Shown here one piece after another: positions 63,541 to 64,000 of a stretch of 64,000 bases of DNA. The position numbers and the translations under genes are program-made. Every line of letters begins with the position of its first letter. Positions within the stretch are counted from its first letter, which is position 1. Origin of the DNA: Saprospiraceae bacterium (GTDB lineage: Bacteria > Bacteroidota > Bacteroidia > Chitinophagales > Saprospiraceae); contig JAWKLJ010000001.1 in NCBI GenBank assembly GCA_041392805.1, positions 2,418,001 to 2,482,000 on the forward strand. Reading direction: 5' to 3'. Below the pieces are notes generated by a model, which had not been told where the DNA came from, did not search any database, and saw only the letters and a list, made by a program, of their open reading frames with translations.

Positions 63541-64000
63541 ATGAACTGAACAGATTTAGGCAAAATAAACTGGACAGCTTTAGGCAAGCTGAATTGAACA
63601 CAATGGGAAAAGCGCCCATCTTGGTGTTAGAGAACACCAAAGCCCGGGAGCATGAAGAACTATCAAACCCAACGTGTGATGTTATACTTTCAGATCAATC
63701 AATTGCTGCGAGAGCATTTTACAATATCGCAGATTAGCGAGAAGCTATCCATTAGCCGAACGACGGTGTACTTTTATGCGGATATGAGTGAGGAGGCCTT
63801 CCTGGAGTGGGTCAAGGGTATGCGCAAGAAGTCAAAGAAACTTAGCCCTTATGAGGATCAGATCAAAAGTCGGCTGAGCCAGCATCCGGAACTGTCTGGC
63901 TACCAGATACATGATTGGATGCTGGAGCATCATCCACAGCTTAAGGTGAGTCGTCGTACAGTATCTAATTTTGTATGCTATCTACGCCAGGTCTATCAGC
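63541..64000 (+). mobile_element. IS21-family insertion sequence, left end
   Basis: The end carries the repeated-terminus pattern of IS21: AACTGAACAGATTTAGGCAA (63544-63563) and AACTGGACAGCTTTAGGCAA (63568-63587), 24 bp apart, followed by the transposase gene. The exact first base is uncertain by about 15 bp. The right end is outside the window. Confidence 0.75.
63652..64000 (+). CDS. istA: IS21-family transposase IstA (3' end outside window)
   Basis: 116 codons are visible from ATG 63652: KNYQTQRVMLYFQINQLLRE, then HFTISQISEKLSISRTTVYF and YADMSEEAFLEWVKGM, a helix-turn-helix followed by LSPYEDQIKSRLSQHPELSG and a second HTH-like region (KVSRRTVSNFVCYLRQVY). This is the standard N-terminus of IstA. 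The DDE catalytic domain and IstB lie beyond the window. Confidence 0.88.
   Translation, partial: MKNYQTQRVMLYFQINQLLREHFTISQISEKLSISRTTVYFYADMSEEAFLEWVKGMRKKSKKLSPYEDQIKSRLSQHPELSGYQIHDWMLEHHPQLKVSRRTVSNFVCYLRQVYQ

Overview
The window looks like a chromosome segment of a Bacteroidota bacterium, most likely a Saprospiraceae/Lewinella-type marine or activated-sludge organism. The reasons are promoters of the Bacteroidota form TTG-N19..21-TAnnTTTG upstream of several genes, almost no Shine-Dalgarno sequences, and typical gene families: DUF4856/imelysin/HTTM/TonB receptor, a GldM-C-like domain, MacB-type permeases preceded by PadR regulators, TPR-histidine kinases and exported sulfatases. The species assignment is inference; no rRNA or tRNA gene was found.

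Layout. 1-18 kb: a truncated beta-lactamase-family hydrolase with an FKBP-like tail, a PBP4-type peptidase, a Nudix-type regulator, ComEC, a PadR-PspC operon, a nucleoside hydrolase with a Nudix enzyme, a TPR-histidine kinase, and a TAT-exported Gfo/Idh oxidoreductase followed by an SMP-30 lactonase. 17.7-22.5 kb: a MarR-HlyD-RND efflux operon with a textbook promoter. 22.6-27.2 kb: a sulfatase, five copies of a 106-bp tandem repeat abutting a GxxExxY gene, a probable GNAT/XRE toxin-antitoxin module with paired operators, and a 171-bp MITE-like element. 27.2-40.2 kb: a NicO/UreH-like transporter, a Rieske oxygenase, a ChaN-like protein, the pheS-hisS-gatA operon, an O-antigen ligase, PadR plus an FtsX-type permease, DinB and a rhomboid protease. 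40.4-46.9 kb: a DUF4856-imelysin-HTTM-TonB receptor operon, probably for iron handling. 47-56.4 kb: a secreted nuclease, LemA/DUF3137, a J-domain protein, two GNATs, GrpB, DUF1801 and a second sulfatase.

56.5-63.6 kb is the most unusual part. It holds a run of small, unrelated, same-strand genes: NADAR, a DHFR-like reductase, a YcxB-like protein, an unknown protein, a GldM-C-like protein, a GNAT, a SAP-domain protein and a possible tubby-like protein. They are separated by long imperfect palindromes whose ends carry AAC/GTT core-like motifs. This looks like an integron-type cassette array without a complete integrase. One palindrome is split by a 1.07-kb group II intron that has lost its reverse transcriptase, and a C-terminal fragment of a tyrosine recombinase lies between two cassettes. 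An IS21-family element truncates the distal cassette and runs off the window end.

Dispersed repeats are common throughout: hairpins, a GAAGTTGG-type low-complexity element that has even entered a coding sequence, and a 29-bp sequence shared between 7.6 kb and 46.9 kb. The region therefore combines ordinary core genes with many small mobile or amplified elements.
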